Shown here: positions 63,501-64,000 of the stretch, in pieces
Numbering within the stretch: position 1 is the first letter of the stretch
Layout of the letters: each line of letters starts with the position of its first letter
Assembly: GCF_932294415.1 (NCBI RefSeq)
Contig: NC_065539.1
Span: 52,223,501-52,287,500 of the forward strand
From: Quercus robur
Taxonomy: Eukaryota; Streptophyta; Magnoliopsida; Fagales; Fagaceae
Reading direction: 5' to 3'
Length of the DNA: 64,000 bases
The notes under the pieces: model-generated
What the model was told of the DNA's origin: nothing
Databases searched by the model: none
The model's input: the letters and a program-made list of their open reading frames with translations, nothing else
Position numbers and translations under genes: made by a program

Positions 63501-64000
63501 CATACATGGACTATGGTTTTTGGCTTCACTCCTCTTGAGGAATCTCTCAGGAAAGAAATGAGATCGATGAATATGTTGGTATTCCCTGGTACAGATATGT
63601 TACAGAAGCTGCTACTTGAGCAAGATAACATGGAGGGGAACATGACAGGCAGCACAGGTACTGGTTGTGGTGTTTGTTTTCTATCTCTTTGCTATATAGT
63701 TATGGTGTGTCGGTTAAGTTTTTATATATATACATTTCTTTCCTATAGGCGCAAAGCAGATGGAGTGCAAAATCAAGCTTTCTACTAAGCCTGAGGCGGA
63801 AAATAAATCTGATGTGGATTCCTTAGCTGGGCATGATTCTAATGGGTGTAACAGCAATGGTTCGGATCTTGCTAAGGAGATAGCTGATGAAGTTGCAGCT
63901 GCAGATGATAAATCTGATAAGGACTCCTCTGTTGGGCATGATCCTCATGCGTGTGATGATACTGGTTTGCATGATGCTAATGAGTTAACTGATGAAGTTG
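54528..64000 (+). CDS. PHD-finger / GNAT-domain chromatin protein, IDM1-related (partial)
   Basis: Eight coding exons are visible: 54528-56798, 57827-57959, 58075-58163, 58916-59154, 61205-61291, 63196-63295, 63444-63657 and 63749 to beyond 64000; about 1128 residues so far, all junctions in phase. The long first exon encodes a basic low-complexity N-terminus, a conserved [19 protein letters not shown] block (about 404-455), and the [20 protein letters not shown] region (about 620-700). A PHD finger begins at about 727 ([20 protein letters not shown]) and ends after [23 protein letters not shown] follows. The C-terminal half is an acetyltransferase-like (GNAT) fold with [16 protein letters not shown], the acetyl-CoA-binding-type motif, and GFTPLEESL. 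Arabidopsis IDM1 of this superfamily acetylates histone H3 to guide active DNA demethylation; the N-terminus here looks more like the At1g05380/At4g14920 group. The last exon (acidic repeats of [13 protein letters not shown] type) is cut by the window edge. Confidence 0.9.
59747..59788 (-). mobile_element. Ultra-short LINE-tail insertion with 14-bp TSD, in an intron
   Basis: TTTTATTCACTACT occurs at 59747-59760 and 59775-59788 around a 14-bp insert of seven T plus GAGAAAG (CTTTCTC plus an A tail on the minus strand). It lies in intron 4 of the PHD/GNAT gene. Confidence 0.65.
60262..60370 (-). mobile_element. Possible retroelement 3' end in intron 4 of the PHD/GNAT gene
   Basis: Read on the minus strand, CTCCTGTATACTGCCCGTGTACTT-like sequence runs into AATGAAATTACTTATCAAAAAAAG. 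This resembles the 3' end with polyadenylation-like tail of a plant LINE/RTE-type family. No domain is visible, so the call is tentative. Confidence 0.35.
62780..62797 (+). repeat. C-homopolymer tract in intron 5 of the PHD/GNAT gene
   Basis: A run of about 15-16 C follows GCGCCA and precedes a CT-rich stretch. Confidence 0.85.

Overview
This is a plant nuclear window, almost certainly from a eudicot and probably a woody perennial; species-level placement is a guess. The reasons are AT-rich DNA, intron-rich genes with clean GT-AG junctions, four recognisable plant gene families and a dense load of plant-type transposable elements. No bacterial, organellar or viral genome segment, CRISPR array or tRNA gene was seen.

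Host genes in order: (1) a complete seven-exon WNK kinase gene, + strand, 8916-12060, 719 aa, with a repeat-expanded intron 2; (2) two tandemly duplicated six-exon genes of the DUF1517 / FLAP1-like family, - strand, at 16440-22440 (308 aa) and 25475-30336 (295 aa); (3) a cytosolic ribosomal protein eS24 gene, + strand, CDS 44606-47858 (137 aa); (4) a short invertase/pectin-methylesterase-inhibitor-like reading frame, - strand, 50785-51263, broken by a one-base frameshift; (5) the first eight coding exons of a large PHD-finger/GNAT chromatin protein related to IDM1 (At1g05380-like group), + strand from 54528, running off the right edge. These genes are functionally unrelated; apart from the tandem pair there is no cluster or operon-like logic.

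The DNA between them is a stratified transposon record. LINE (L1-type) 3' ends lie at 1-636, 33375-33790 and 49033-50448, the last with a 13-bp target-site duplication (TSD). Two solo LTRs have perfect 5-bp TSDs (6572-7327 GAGGT; 42366-43137 ATATG), and a third LTR-like insertion at 35282-35930 sits in only one copy of a flanking direct repeat. A 4.66-kb Mutator-like element with long terminal inverted repeats (36327-40985) carries a PPR-like fragment in its termini and a second Mutator-like element nested inside it. hAT-like, Tourist-like and Mutator-like small elements and two tRNA-derived SINEs complete the set.

The most interesting observations are: the WNK intron in which the splice acceptor and the start of the next exon occur three times, leaving the whole intron translatable in frame; five tiny poly(A)/poly(T) insertions flanked by about 14-bp TSDs, apparently LINE insertions truncated almost to the tail; the use of tandem gene copies as natural empty sites; and the nested Mutator-like element with captured PPR-like sequence. 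I did not find convincing evidence of a wholly new multi-gene system. All exon structures were derived by eye from splice signals and family homology, without transcripts.
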